DNA of 64,000 nucleotides from Cafeteria roenbergensis (Eukaryota > Sar > Bigyra > Bicosoecida > Cafeteriaceae), in NCBI GenBank assembly GCA_008330645.1, contig VLTN01000005.1:620001-684000 (forward strand). Reading direction: 5' to 3'. Position numbers and translations under genes: made by a program. A model generated the notes under the pieces. The model did not search any database. It saw only the letters and a list, made by a program, of their open reading frames with translations, and had not been told where the DNA came from. How positions within the stretch are numbered: position 1 is the stretch's first letter; every line of letters begins with the position of its first letter. Positions 50,004 to 59,191 of the stretch are shown piece by piece.

Positions 50004-50658
50004 ATGGCAGCCACCACCACTGCGCCTCCTGAGGTCGCTGCCGAGTGGCGGGCCATGCGCCAGAAGGAGCAGATGCTGATCCAGCGCCTGACGGAGCTCG
50101 AGCAGACGCAGCGGGAGCACGTGTGAGAACGCCCGCCGCGCTGGCCGCTGGGGGACAGCACCCCGCGCAATCCCCGCGCAGCAGCGGCCGATATGTTCAC
50201 TGACGAGTCTGCCTGGCCTTTTGTGCGCACGCCACTTGCTCGCAGCGTGGTCAAGGACGCGTTGGAAAAGCTCCCGGCCGAGCGCAACTGCTACCAGCTC
50301 ATCGGCGGCACGCTGGTGCCCAAGACCGTGGAGGGAGTGCTGCCCCAGGTCAGCGCGACTCTGACCAACGTGAGCCCCGCTGCTGTGGGCACGCCCCGCC
50401 TGCCAATGGGCTGCAGACGCACGAGGGCTGCAGCCGTGCAGGCTCCCCCTCCCCAGAATGACCGCCTCGCTTGCCTCTCCCACTGTCTGCGCTGCGCAGC
50501 TGACTTCTGTGGTGGCTGGTCTCCGCGAGGAGCTCGAGAAAGCCGCTGCGGCCCGTGGCGCCTTCGAGAGCAAGCACCGCATCAAGCCGTCGGGCTCGCC
50601 TGCGGCCGCTGCTCCGGCTGCCTCGTCGGGTGCCGCCACCCCGGGCGTCCTTGCATGA
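50004..50658 (+). CDS. PFDN2: Prefoldin subunit 2, 133 aa
   Basis: Three exons: 50004-50122, 50246-50369 and 50500-50658. Introns are 123 and 130 bases, donors GTGAGA and GTGAGC. A beta-type subunit of the hexameric chaperone that delivers nascent actin and tubulin to the CCT chaperonin. The spliced chain has the expected coiled-coil/beta-hairpin/coiled-coil plan: an N-terminal helix (EWRAMRQKEQMLIQRLTELE), the join TQREHVVVKDALEKLPAERN, the hairpin CYQLIGGTLVPKTVEGVLPQ and a C-terminal helix (LTSVVAGLREELEKAAAARG, then FESKHRI). Spacing from the VLP motif to KH-x-I equals that of human PFDN2 exactly, which fixes the splice sites. The short Ala/Ser-rich tail is as in relatives. Confidence 0.93.
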
Positions 50659-51038
50659 GTGTGCCGCTGCGTGTTGACAAAAGGACCGCGCCGTCGCGGC
50701 TCCTGCGTCCCAATCTTGCCCCCGTGAGCCTTGCGCTTCGCGCGCAATCGTCGGCCGGATCTCGCAGCCGCACCCACTTCCACTGGGCGCTCGCAAACCG
50801 CGCAGAGTAAGGGAAGGAGAGGTGGAATCGGGGGCGAACGAGTGTGTGTGTGTGTGTGATGGGAGGGCGGCAGTGGGTGATCGGTACGATTGTCGTCACA
50901 GAGCCGCAAGCGCTGCCAAGCAAAGCACAGCAGCAGTCGCGACAGGCCGCCAGGCGAGGGGCTTGGCAGCGAGTCTGCGATCGGTTCGTCTCTCAGACAT
51001 GACCGACCCGGCAAAGAGTTTGGGGTGTGGGGCGATCG
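50659..51038. other. Convergent intergenic region with a (GT)n run
   Basis: 3' flanks of PFDN2 and the secreted-protein gene. A GT dinucleotide run lies at about 50842-50858. No gene. Confidence 0.5.
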
Positions 51039-52672
51039 TCACGCTGGTGAGCGCGGCGACTCGCGGCCCCATTCGTCTCCGTCGTCAACGCCGGCTCCGA
51101 CGTGCGCGGCGGCCGCTGCACCCTGGTGAGCGGCGTGCGCGGCGGCCGCTTCACCCTGGGGAGCGGCGTGTGCGGCGGCCGCTGCACCCTGGGGAGCGGC
51201 GTGAGCGGCGGCCGCTTCACCCTGGTGAGCGGGGAGATCGTGAGGCCAGCCGTGTCCGACAGCAGCAGCCGCTTCGGCTCGGAACCGATCCCAGAGCGGC
51301 CTTGAGCCCTCTGACAGTTGCTCGGGAAATTCACCTCGCCGGCCTGCAAGTTTGGGCCAGGCCCAATCTAGATGGGGAGGTGGATCCACGGGAACAATGA
51401 CCCTTGCCGACTCGCTGAACGCGAGCACTGCGCAATCGTTTGCCCTGAAAGCGCTCCGCATCTCCTCGGCGTTTGCTTCGAGCGGCAGGACCGTGACGGA
51501 ACTCCCGTCGGGAAGGTCCTCTCTCGCTTCAAAAGCATTTCTGGCGTGATTCAGTCGCTCGATACCGCCGTCCGTGGCCAGTGCAATGTGTTCGTGGTCG
51601 AACCAAGTTTCGCCTGCTGGCGTCACAGCTGTTCCGCCGACGAGCAAAATGCTGGTGGCTTGGCCATTGCGAGAGTTGACGCAGTGTGCCATTGCGTCAA
51701 TCACGCCGGCGTGATTCACCGCGCCTAGCGCCACATACAGACCAGTGCGCCTGCGCGACGAAATCACGCTGGTTGTGCTGATCCATGCAGGGGCACCATC
51801 CGCACCAGCAACTCCCGCATGAACTTCGTCAGCGTCGGCGTGACCTGCGTCACCTGCGTGTTCTGATTCGGCTGACGTGGCCGACCCGGCCGACTCGCCT
51901 CCTGCAGCTTGCTCCTGCTGTCGTTGCTGACGAAGGCGGCGCCCTGGCGTCACGTCATCGATGATGCTCGCTCCCCCGGCCATCAGCTGTCCGACGGCGG
52001 CATGAGGTTGGACATGCATGGCGGCCGGAAGAGCGGCTCCGCCCGCGAGTTGGTCTGCGGCCGGAGCCGTGGCGCCAATTCTCGCAGCTCGCTCACGGCG
52101 CCTGGATGCCTCCCGGCGACGGCGCCTTGTCCCACCGAAGAGGTTGGGGCACCAATCTGGCCAGCACTCGGAGGAGGCGCGAAATCGCGGTTGCTTCACG
52201 GTCTGGCTGAAGATCGGAGCGATGTGATGGTCGAGCTGGTTGCTTTGGGAGCAAGGGCAGTCACCGCAGGCGCCCGAGCTGGCACTGTCTCCCACGTAGT
52301 GCCCAGAGGTGACCCCGGCGCCGGACGATTGGTCGTCGGCTGTGGATTGGCGGCATGCGCGACTGACAAAGTCCGGGCGTCGCAGGTTCGCTGGCTCAAG
52401 CGGGGGCTGCCCACCGGCGCCACCGGCCGCTCGGAGCGCGGCATCGTCTGCGCACGCTTCCAACAAGAAACAACCCAGGGAATGACTCGCTCTTGGCACT
52501 CAGCTCTCGGCCATGTGCCGAGGACGAGCCGAGCAACGCCCGTCCCGCATGGCACGCGCCGTTTGCGGCCCCGGTCGAAAACGCGCTCACGGTGCTCGTG
52601 CCCGCCTCGGAGCGCCACCCCGTTGGCGCAGGCGCACAGCAGCGCGAGTGCGACCAAAGGCAAGCACTGCAT
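51039..52672 (-). CDS. Secreted protein of unknown function with 11-residue repeats, 496 aa
   Basis: Two exons: 52672-52591 and 52447-51039. The 143-base phase-1 intron (GTGAGC, pyrimidine-rich then GCGCAG) joins LRGGHEH to HDAALRAAGG. Exon 1 is a textbook signal peptide, MQCLPLVALALLCACANGVA. The first 150 residues of the mature chain contain several Cys (ACGDCPC, SSECWPDWCPNLF) and then a basic stretch (GTRRRRREASRRRER). A more protein-like central domain at about residues 270-415 includes TSILLVGGTAVTPAGETWFD, HEHIALATDGGIERLNHA and AFRANDCAVLAFSESARVIV. Four tandem 11-residue Ala/His/Gln repeats follow. No family is recognised. Codon use is less G/C-biased by eye than in most neighbours. 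Extracellular or vesicular location expected. Confidence 0.68.
51102..51233. repeat. 33-bp tandem repeat, four copies, in the secreted-protein gene
   Basis: Units start at 51102, 51135, 51168 and 51201 and differ by a few bases each. They encode four 11-residue repeats rich in Ala and His (AAPQGEAAAAH type). The 33-base unit keeps the frame under copy change. Confidence 0.92.
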
Positions 52673-53297
52673 CGGCTTGCTGTTGCAAAGCCGAGCCGAG
52701 TGCTGCCGCGGGGCCGGGGGCGCCTGCGCCTGCGCTGAACAGAGCGGGCCCAGGATCCGGGAGATGCCATGAGAAGCGCCGCGCGGCAGGACCGGGCCGT
52801 CCGCTCGCCCCAGCATGCCTTCGGCGACCTTCCCCTTCGCACCACCCCGTGATGCGCGCTGGTTCGAGAGCAAGCTCACCCGCGCCCCCCTGGCCGCCGC
52901 TCCTTCTGCGCCCGGGCCGGGCTCGGGGGCGACGAGTTCTCCGACGGCCCTGGAAAAGCATCGCAGCCATCGCAACCCCGCAATCTCGGCCCCCCCCTGC
53001 CCCCCCCGCTCGACCCTGCTCCCACGCAACCTCAGCCTCCACCTCCACGCGCGCTCGCACCCGTGATGCGGCGCGCACGCCCTGCCACCTCACGGCCCTC
53101 GACGCCCATGCAGGCCCGCCGACTGATTGCGCCGGCGCCCAAACGCAGAGGCGGATGCAGAGACGCTGCAAAAAGACGCCGAATCTCGGGCCTGCCCGGC
53201 ACTCGCGCTTGCGGCTTCGCAGGGCCGCTCGCAGCTCCCCACGCGCCGCGCAAGGAGCGACGTGTGGTCCCCCTGCGGCTGCGCCTTGCCCGCTCCC
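52673..53297. promoter_or_regulatory. Divergent intergenic region, secreted-protein and LRR genes
   Basis: 625 bases between oppositely directed start codons. A C-rich tract at about 52989-53008 is the only simple feature. Short frames on both strands look like chance. Confidence 0.45.
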
Positions 53298-55484
53298 ATG
53301 GGCGCGTGCACGTCGAGGTCCCAGAGCGCGATTGCAGCGGAGCAAGAGCCGGGCGTTGCGATCGAGTCCGGGCCGGCACTCAGCGCACGCCAGCGGCGCC
53401 TGGCCGCCATCCACCGCGCCTACCTCGCATCGCAGCAGACACGACCCTCCTGGCAAGCGCCTCGCGCGGAGGCTCCCGATCAGCTCGCGTCGCCCGCTGC
53501 GGACGGGGCGAGTCCGGCGCAGGCGTTGCGGTTGCTGGTGTGGGCTGCGCGCCTGACTTCGCTCGTGGACGGCGTGGCCGACGCGGACCTCTCTCGCGTG
53601 CTTGAGGAGAGGCTCGACGCGCGCGCGAAGTTGCGGCTGCTCGCGGCAGGCGCCGAGGTGGTGCTGGAAGGCCTGGACGACGGGTTGTTGCGAGCGGTGC
53701 GCACCGGGACCTCGAGGCCAGAGCTGGAGCTGCTGGCAACAGTGGCGCAGGTGGTGCATGTGCACCCGGTGGTGCGCAGCCTGGGATCAGCGAGGTCTCG
53801 AGTCCCGTTGCCACTGGCTGTGGCACGCGGTTTGAGCGGGAACGTCACAGTGCGGAGCATGCGCCTTATCAGTGCGCAATTTGATGACCTAGAGGGGCTC
53901 AGGCTCCTGCTGGGAGGCGTCAAGCAGCTGGAGTCACTTTACGCCGGTGGTGAGATCACAGTCATCAACGGCCGATACTTCTTCGAGCAGTGCCTCAACT
54001 GCGCGCCCACGTTGCGCACACTTGAAATTGGTTGGCTGATTTGTCCGGAGGGGCTGGGCGACCTGCTGGCCCAATGCCGCCGACTGACCTTTCTTCGCAT
54101 CACATCTCCAACACTCGATGGAGCCGGCATGGCTGCTTTGGCGAGCAGTATCTCCAGGAGCCGGTCGCTCAAGCGACTGGAGCTCGACTTTCGCAGTCCG
54201 CCGGATGGGGAGGCGCCGCTCGCGCGTGCGATCCGCGGCTGCTCCACGCTCGAGCACTTGGCGTTGCCGACCAGTTGCTTTGGCCGGCGCGATTGGGAAG
54301 GCTCCGCCATGGCTGACGCAATCGCGAGAAACACCAGCCTCAAATCGCTCGTGGTCAGCTGCCCCAGCAACTGTAGCGCCCTGACCCCGCTTGTCGAGGC
54401 CATCCGGGCAAACCGCTCCATCCAACGCCTCGATCTCCTTGTGATTTCCGGCATGCAGCAGCCGATGCCGCCGGCCGTGGCAGCGCTTCTGGCACAGAGC
54501 ACCTCGTTGGAGGCTCTCCAATGCAGGTTTCCCCGCTTCGATGAGCGCGCCATCCGGGGCTTTGCCGAGTCGTTGGCGGTGAACACCAAGCTCAGAGAGC
54601 TGCGCATCCCATTCCTGCATGTCCCCGGTCCTGGCGTCGCGCATCTCGTCTCGGCTTTGGAGCGGAACTCGGTGCTGCAAGTGTTGGAGATCGGCGGACC
54701 GACCGCGATGCTTCCGACCGTGGCGCCGCTGATAAACGCGCTGCGCATCAACTCCTCGGTGACCGAGCTGCAAACGGTCTTACGACACGATGCCGAAGGC
54801 CTAGAGGCCCTATTCGCCATGCTCGAGGTCAACTCCGCTCTTCGATCGGTCGACGTGCGCGCACAGTGCGATCCCCCCGTGTCGGGGTTCCTGCTTGCGG
54901 CGGCGATTCGGAACAACTCAACGTTGACGAGCGCCACGCTCGGCATGTTGTCCGTGCAGCCGGGCAGCATGGATGCCATAGCCGATGCCTTGGCCGCCAA
55001 CTCGTCGCTGAGGCGGCTGGCCTTCCGTTGCCACGGCCACGATGTCGAGCTTGCGCATGCGGTTGCGAGAGGCGCCGCGCGCAACACCTCGCTGACCGAG
55101 CTGCGAATGGGCTCCTTGCAAGCCTCAGAGCCATTGATCGAAGCCATCGGGACCCTGATTGAGTGCAACTCCGCACTAACGGCGCTGCAGCTGGGCTACG
55201 GCTGGATGCTCGAGCGCCCCTTGACACGGCTGAGCCGGGCGATTCGCCGGAGCTCATCGCTCACCGAGCTGAGTGTTTGGCGTCCAGACATTCGTCACAA
55301 CCCGTCGGTGCGGCTGTTGGCGGACGCCATACGAGTGCACCACAGCCTCAGGGAGATACCGGGGGCGGTGAGAGACCTTGCTCGATTTCCGGATCTGGAC
55401 GCGGCCCTGAGCGAGTCCAGGCGACTGTCGGACCGCTGGTGGCGTCGCAGAGGGCTAGTGATGTGGATGCGCAGCCTCCTGTAG
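53298..55484 (+). CDS. Leucine-rich-repeat protein with N-terminal acylation motif, 728 aa
   Basis: Single exon. The start chosen at 53298 gives MGACTSRSQSAIAAEQEPGV: Gly2, Cys4 and Ser6 form a canonical N-myristoylation plus palmitoylation site, so membrane tethering is likely. The frame stays open upstream to 53127, but that peptide is unlike protein. Residues 80-170 are helical. From about residue 190 the chain has some 14-17 ribonuclease-inhibitor-type LRRs of about 28 residues, e.g. LRTLEIGWLICPEGLGDLLA, SISRSRSLKRLELDF, ADAIARNTSLKSLVVSCPSN, ALAANSSLRRLAFRC and IGTLIECNSALTALQLG. The basic C-terminus is DRWWRRRGLVMWMRSLL. No kinase or NACHT domain is seen. Partner and function unknown. 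Codon third positions include more A/T than most genes here. Confidence 0.88.
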   Translation: MGACTSRSQSAIAAEQEPGVAIESGPALSARQRRLAAIHRAYLASQQTRPSWQAPRAEAPDQLASPAADGASPAQALRLLVWAARLTSLVDGVADADLSRVLEERLDARAKLRLLAAGAEVVLEGLDDGLLRAVRTGTSRPELELLATVAQVVHVHPVVRSLGSARSRVPLPLAVARGLSGNVTVRSMRLISAQFDDLEGLRLLLGGVKQLESLYAGGEITVINGRYFFEQCLNCAPTLRTLEIGWLICPEGLGDLLAQCRRLTFLRITSPTLDGAGMAALASSISRSRSLKRLELDFRSPPDGEAPLARAIRGCSTLEHLALPTSCFGRRDWEGSAMADAIARNTSLKSLVVSCPSNCSALTPLVEAIRANRSIQRLDLLVISGMQQPMPPAVAALLAQSTSLEALQCRFPRFDERAIRGFAESLAVNTKLRELRIPFLHVPGPGVAHLVSALERNSVLQVLEIGGPTAMLPTVAPLINALRINSSVTELQTVLRHDAEGLEALFAMLEVNSALRSVDVRAQCDPPVSGFLLAAAIRNNSTLTSATLGMLSVQPGSMDAIADALAANSSLRRLAFRCHGHDVELAHAVARGAARNTSLTELRMGSLQASEPLIEAIGTLIECNSALTALQLGYGWMLERPLTRLSRAIRRSSSLTELSVWRPDIRHNPSVRLLADAIRVHHSLREIPGAVRDLARFPDLDAALSESRRLSDRWWRRRGLVMWMRSLL

Positions 55485-55711
55485 GCCAGTCGGGCTTTCC
55501 GAGCCGTGCGGTGAGCTGCGAGTGCGCGTGCGGGGGCGAGCGCCCGACGCCTCCCGCAACGCGGCTTGGTCACAGCCTGCCTTGGCATCGAACTCGCGCA
55601 GCCGCCGCCCTGGCCAGCCACAGCCGCTAGCCAGTCACCACGCAGTCGCGCTGCCCTCCACGAGTCGCGCGAGCGCGCGCCGCAGCGGCAGCAGGCCGGT
55701 TCCGCCGCCGC
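55485..55711. other. Short convergent spacer
   Basis: 3' flanks of the LRR and 7-TM genes. No feature seen. Confidence 0.4.
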
Positions 55712-58441
55712 TCACACCTCGATCTCGAGGTCGAACTTGTACTTGAGAAGCACCGTCATGGCCGCGACGAGCATCAGCACGACCTCCTTGAGACTCTCAA
55801 GCGTCACCTCCACACCCAGCAGGTGGATGGCGGGGTGCGCTCCCGTGAAGAACGTCGCCAGGAGGGCCTTCTCCGCGTGCGACAGCGGGCGGAACGCCGG
55901 CGACGTCACGATGGACATCGACGCGTCCCGCTGAAACACGTGGAAGCGCTCCGCCACGAGCCCGACGTTGAAGAGCGGCACGAGGATCCACACCACGAGG
56001 AACATGAGCGTCACGTACAGCCACGCCTCAGCCGCCGCCGCGCCGGCGTTGTGGGGCCGGCGCATGCTGTCGTGGTCCCACTCCAGGATGTCGACCACGG
56101 TGACCAGGAGGAGGACGAAGCCGGCGAGGACCGCGCCGCCGACGGGCAGCGAGAACGCCTCGGTCACGCGGAAGCTGTAGTGGGCCGCAGCCTGGAAGCC
56201 CTGCAGGAGGGCGTCCGCGCGCGCCGAGGCGATCCCAGCCACCTCCGCAGCGTGGTGCCGTCCGTGGGCGGAGGCGGCATCGCCAGCCACCTCCTCGAAC
56301 GCGGCGCAGATGGCCTCCCTGCCATCGCCCCCCATGTCGCTGCTGTCGGCGGCCCGGTGGAAGCTCCCGCCGGCCGTGGATCCCACCTGCTGCCCGTACA
56401 GGCCGACCGCCCCGCGCCTGCCGCCGGCCGGGCCCACGGCGCTCCCGAGCGGGGTCACGGTGTCGAAGGCCACCTTGCTGTCGCGGCAGTCTTCGTCCGC
56501 GACCCCTCGGCCCCACGCAGCGGGAATGGCAAGGGCCGCGGCGGCACCCGGTGCCGTGGGAGGCGGCGGGCCGGCGGCGGCGGCGAGCGCTGAAGCGGAG
56601 GTGGCGGCACCGCTGCCGCCGCTCGCACCACCCCCCGCAGCGCCACCAAGCGCGGGTGCAGCAGCGGGGAGAGTCGAGTGTCTGGTCGGCACCCCGGGCA
56701 GGGCTGCCGCGTGCGGTGTCCGAGCGGGAGCAGCCGGGGGCAGGCGGCCATGCGCATCATCCGCGTCCAGCTCCGCCCCCGCAGCGGCAGGCCCGGCGCT
56801 CGCCGCGGAGGCCGGCGGAAGGATCTGCCGGGCCGCCGGGCCCTCGGCGCCGCCACCGGCCTCGTTGTCCGGGCTGCCCCTGCCGGCCGCATCCGCTTGA
56901 GAGTGCGCGGCTTGCGAAGGCAGCCCGGCGCGACTGCGCGGCGCAGCCCGGTCCCAGGCGTCGCCGTCGAGGCCCAGCGGGTCGACGTCCAGCCTGCCCC
57001 CGGCAGCGGCAGCCAGCGCCTTGTGGTTGGCCGTCCGGTGGTCGTGGGTGCGGGCGGCCTCCTCTGCCCAGGCTGAGGTGTGGAGCGTCAGCTCGTCCAG
57101 CATCAGGCGCACCTCCGCGCAGACCAGGCCGAATCCCGCCATGCCCAACACGGCGCCGAGATAGGCCGAGGCCTGGAACACCAGGAAGACGGCCGAGAAG
57201 AGCGGAGGCAGCGCGGCCGCCTCCGTGGCATCGGTACCGTCCGCACCTCCGAACCAGCCGGACGGAGCCCACCCCTGCGCCGCGGCGATGGCCAGCACAC
57301 ACCCGACGGCAGCGGCCGCGCCGCCCAGGGCCAGCCACCCGTGCCAGGCGGCAGTGCGCCACGCGAGGTCGCGCAGGCGCTCCCGCTGTGGGCCCGCGAG
57401 GGGCCTCGCCGGGGGCTCGGGGGCGCACGTTTTGTCGCCAAGCGCGCCGCCTGCGCCGGTTGCGGTGAGCACGGACGAGGCCCCGCGGGACGACGAGCCG
57501 TCCCGGGCGACGTCCCTGCTGGAGGCTCTGCTGCGGGGCTGGCTGTCGAACCGCCACACTTCCCCGCTTTCGCTGTCGGCATCGCTCTCGCTGGGCCGCC
57601 CGTTCACGGTGCCGCGGCTCGCCAGGCCCGTCCGTTGGCTCCTGTCGTGCGGCTCGCCGCTGCTCTGGCGCTCCCCCCGTCCCCAGCAGCGCCCCGCCCT
57701 CCTGTCGCGGCAGCAGACAGGGCCGCCAGCCTCGTCCTCCTCGCTCAGAAGTGTCTGCCCTCCGCCAAGCCGCCGATGCATGCGAAGGCTCGTCTCGAAC
57801 TCGTCAACGGACGCCGCCACGGCGGACCACGGCAGCGCCAGCAGCAGCGACGTTGCAACGCCCTGCAGCGCCACCATCACGGCCGTGCCGAACCCGAGAC
57901 AGATGTCGGCGCCCTCGCCAAACCTCTGCTCGCACCCGATCGACGCGCCAGCCGCGAGCCACACCCACATCGCAGCGTGGCCGAGGAACACCCCGCGCCA
58001 CGCCCACCGCGTTAGGCGCGCTGCGCGCTCAGACTCGGGCGACCCGTTTCCAAGCGCCGTGCCCGAGAAGCGCATCGCCAGCAGCGCACCCTCGCGCACC
58101 GCGCGGCCACAACACGAAAGGCGGGCCACCACGTGGTCGTCTTGCCGGCGACGCATCACGGCCTCCATCCCAGCGATGCTCTCCGCGTCGTCATTTTGGG
58201 GCTGCCGCAGCTCCGGCTGGGATGAGCCGCCAAGCCTGGCCCCGCCGGCTTTGGGCGTCCCGGGCCTCCACATCCCCGACGCAGCACGGGAATGTACCCG
58301 GCGGAGCGCGGCGGCACGGGTGTGGGCAGGAGAGAGAGGCGTGGCCTGCGGGGCAGCCGCATCAGCGTCCAGGTCGCGCCCGGCTGCTTGTGCAACCTCG
58401 GCAGTGCTCAGCGGCGGAGGCTCCAGGAGCGGCCGGGACAT
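55712..58441 (-). CDS. Seven-helix membrane protein of unknown function, 909 aa
   Basis: Single exon. Seven hydrophobic segments are visible: WRGVFLGHAAMWVWLAAGAS, VMVALQGVATSLLLALPWSA, WLALGGAAAAVGCVLAIAAA, FLVFQASAYLGAVLGMAGFG, GGAVLAGFVLLLVTVVDIL, LYVTLMFLVVWILVPLFNVG and LKEVVLMLVAAMTVLLKYKF. Very large disordered loops follow spans 2 and 4, rich in Ser, Gly, Ala and Arg. The C-terminal part, with ATFFTGAHPAIHLLGVEVTL before the last span ending a few residues from the C-terminus, recalls the gustatory-receptor-like (GRL) 7-TM superfamily. This rests on topology and a vague C-terminal pattern only. The start at 58441 (MSRPLLEPPPLSTAEV) is chosen for protein-like composition; in-frame ATGs at 58630 and upstream could extend it. 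A receptor or channel is possible. Confidence 0.72.
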   Translation of the reverse strand: MSRPLLEPPPLSTAEVAQAAGRDLDADAAAPQATPLSPAHTRAAALRRVHSRAASGMWRPGTPKAGGARLGGSSQPELRQPQNDDAESIAGMEAVMRRRQDDHVVARLSCCGRAVREGALLAMRFSGTALGNGSPESERAARLTRWAWRGVFLGHAAMWVWLAAGASIGCEQRFGEGADICLGFGTAVMVALQGVATSLLLALPWSAVAASVDEFETSLRMHRRLGGGQTLLSEEDEAGGPVCCRDRRAGRCWGRGERQSSGEPHDRSQRTGLASRGTVNGRPSESDADSESGEVWRFDSQPRSRASSRDVARDGSSSRGASSVLTATGAGGALGDKTCAPEPPARPLAGPQRERLRDLAWRTAAWHGWLALGGAAAAVGCVLAIAAAQGWAPSGWFGGADGTDATEAAALPPLFSAVFLVFQASAYLGAVLGMAGFGLVCAEVRLMLDELTLHTSAWAEEAARTHDHRTANHKALAAAAGGRLDVDPLGLDGDAWDRAAPRSRAGLPSQAAHSQADAAGRGSPDNEAGGGAEGPAARQILPPASAASAGPAAAGAELDADDAHGRLPPAAPARTPHAAALPGVPTRHSTLPAAAPALGGAAGGGASGGSGAATSASALAAAAGPPPPTAPGAAAALAIPAAWGRGVADEDCRDSKVAFDTVTPLGSAVGPAGGRRGAVGLYGQQVGSTAGGSFHRAADSSDMGGDGREAICAAFEEVAGDAASAHGRHHAAEVAGIASARADALLQGFQAAAHYSFRVTEAFSLPVGGAVLAGFVLLLVTVVDILEWDHDSMRRPHNAGAAAAEAWLYVTLMFLVVWILVPLFNVGLVAERFHVFQRDASMSIVTSPAFRPLSHAEKALLATFFTGAHPAIHLLGVEVTLESLKEVVLMLVAAMTVLLKYKFDLEIEV

Positions 58442-59191
58442 CTCGCCGACGGGAGACGCGGGTCTGGGCCGGCTGCCGTGCCGACTCGGGGGCAGCAGCC
58501 CATACAGCACAGACGAGCGGGCGTACGGCGCGTCCGCCCGGCCGTAGTATGCCTTGCCTCGTCCCTTGTCCGCCTTGTGAGGACGAACGCTTGCGCACGC
58601 CGCCTGAGAGAGGTCAAGGGAGGTCAACATCGCGTGAGCCTGTCCCCGCCGCCTGGGAGGGGACGGGGCGAGCTGGCCACGGTGTGGGGCTGGGCGCCGG
58701 GCGGTGTCGAAAGAGCGGAGCTGATAAGTCGCCAGGAATGTCTCTGCAGCGAGGCAAGAGCCGGCGCGCGTCCGCCGGCCCCTCTTGGCACGGCCTGGCC
58801 AGGCTTGGAAGCAGTATGCTCGACACTTGCGCCCCGTGCTTGCAGCAGCGAGGCTGCCGTGCGGCCATCGGGGCGCACACGCGCGGGCGTTCGCCGGCGC
58901 TGAAAGAGGCAGCGCGACACACCACCTCTGTGCATGCTGCGCATCAGCTGACCGGCAACCCGGGCGACTGGCAGGCCACCCGGGCCGCGGCGGCACGCGA
59001 CGAGCGGCGGTGTTTCGATCGCACGTGGTCGACGTGTGTGCGTGCACGCGGGCATGTGGGAGGGGGGCTGCGGGGCGCAGCTCGCTGGTTGGTCTCAAGC
59101 GCGAGGCTCGTGCACTGCATCCAGGGTCCAACAGGCCATGCATCGCAATGCAACGCATTCATGCAGACGAGCAGGTCCGCCGGCCTTGCCG
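58442..59191. other. Intergenic, promoter of the 7-TM gene
   Basis: 750 bases. The part next to 58441 stays open in the 7-TM frame to 59158 and may include a longer N-terminus or 5' UTR. The left-most bases are the tweety 3' flank. No other gene, repeat or motif is convincing. Confidence 0.4.

Noticed and set aside
51102-51233. Regular 33-bp repeats that might suggest a CRISPR array or satellite
   Set aside because: Copies are contiguous with no spacers, lie in an open frame of a spliced eukaryotic gene and encode an 11-residue repeat.
58442-59158. Start of the 7-TM protein at 59158
   Set aside because: The added residues are Arg/Pro/Ala-rich and not protein-like; kept only as a note because an intermediate ATG (58630) cannot be excluded.
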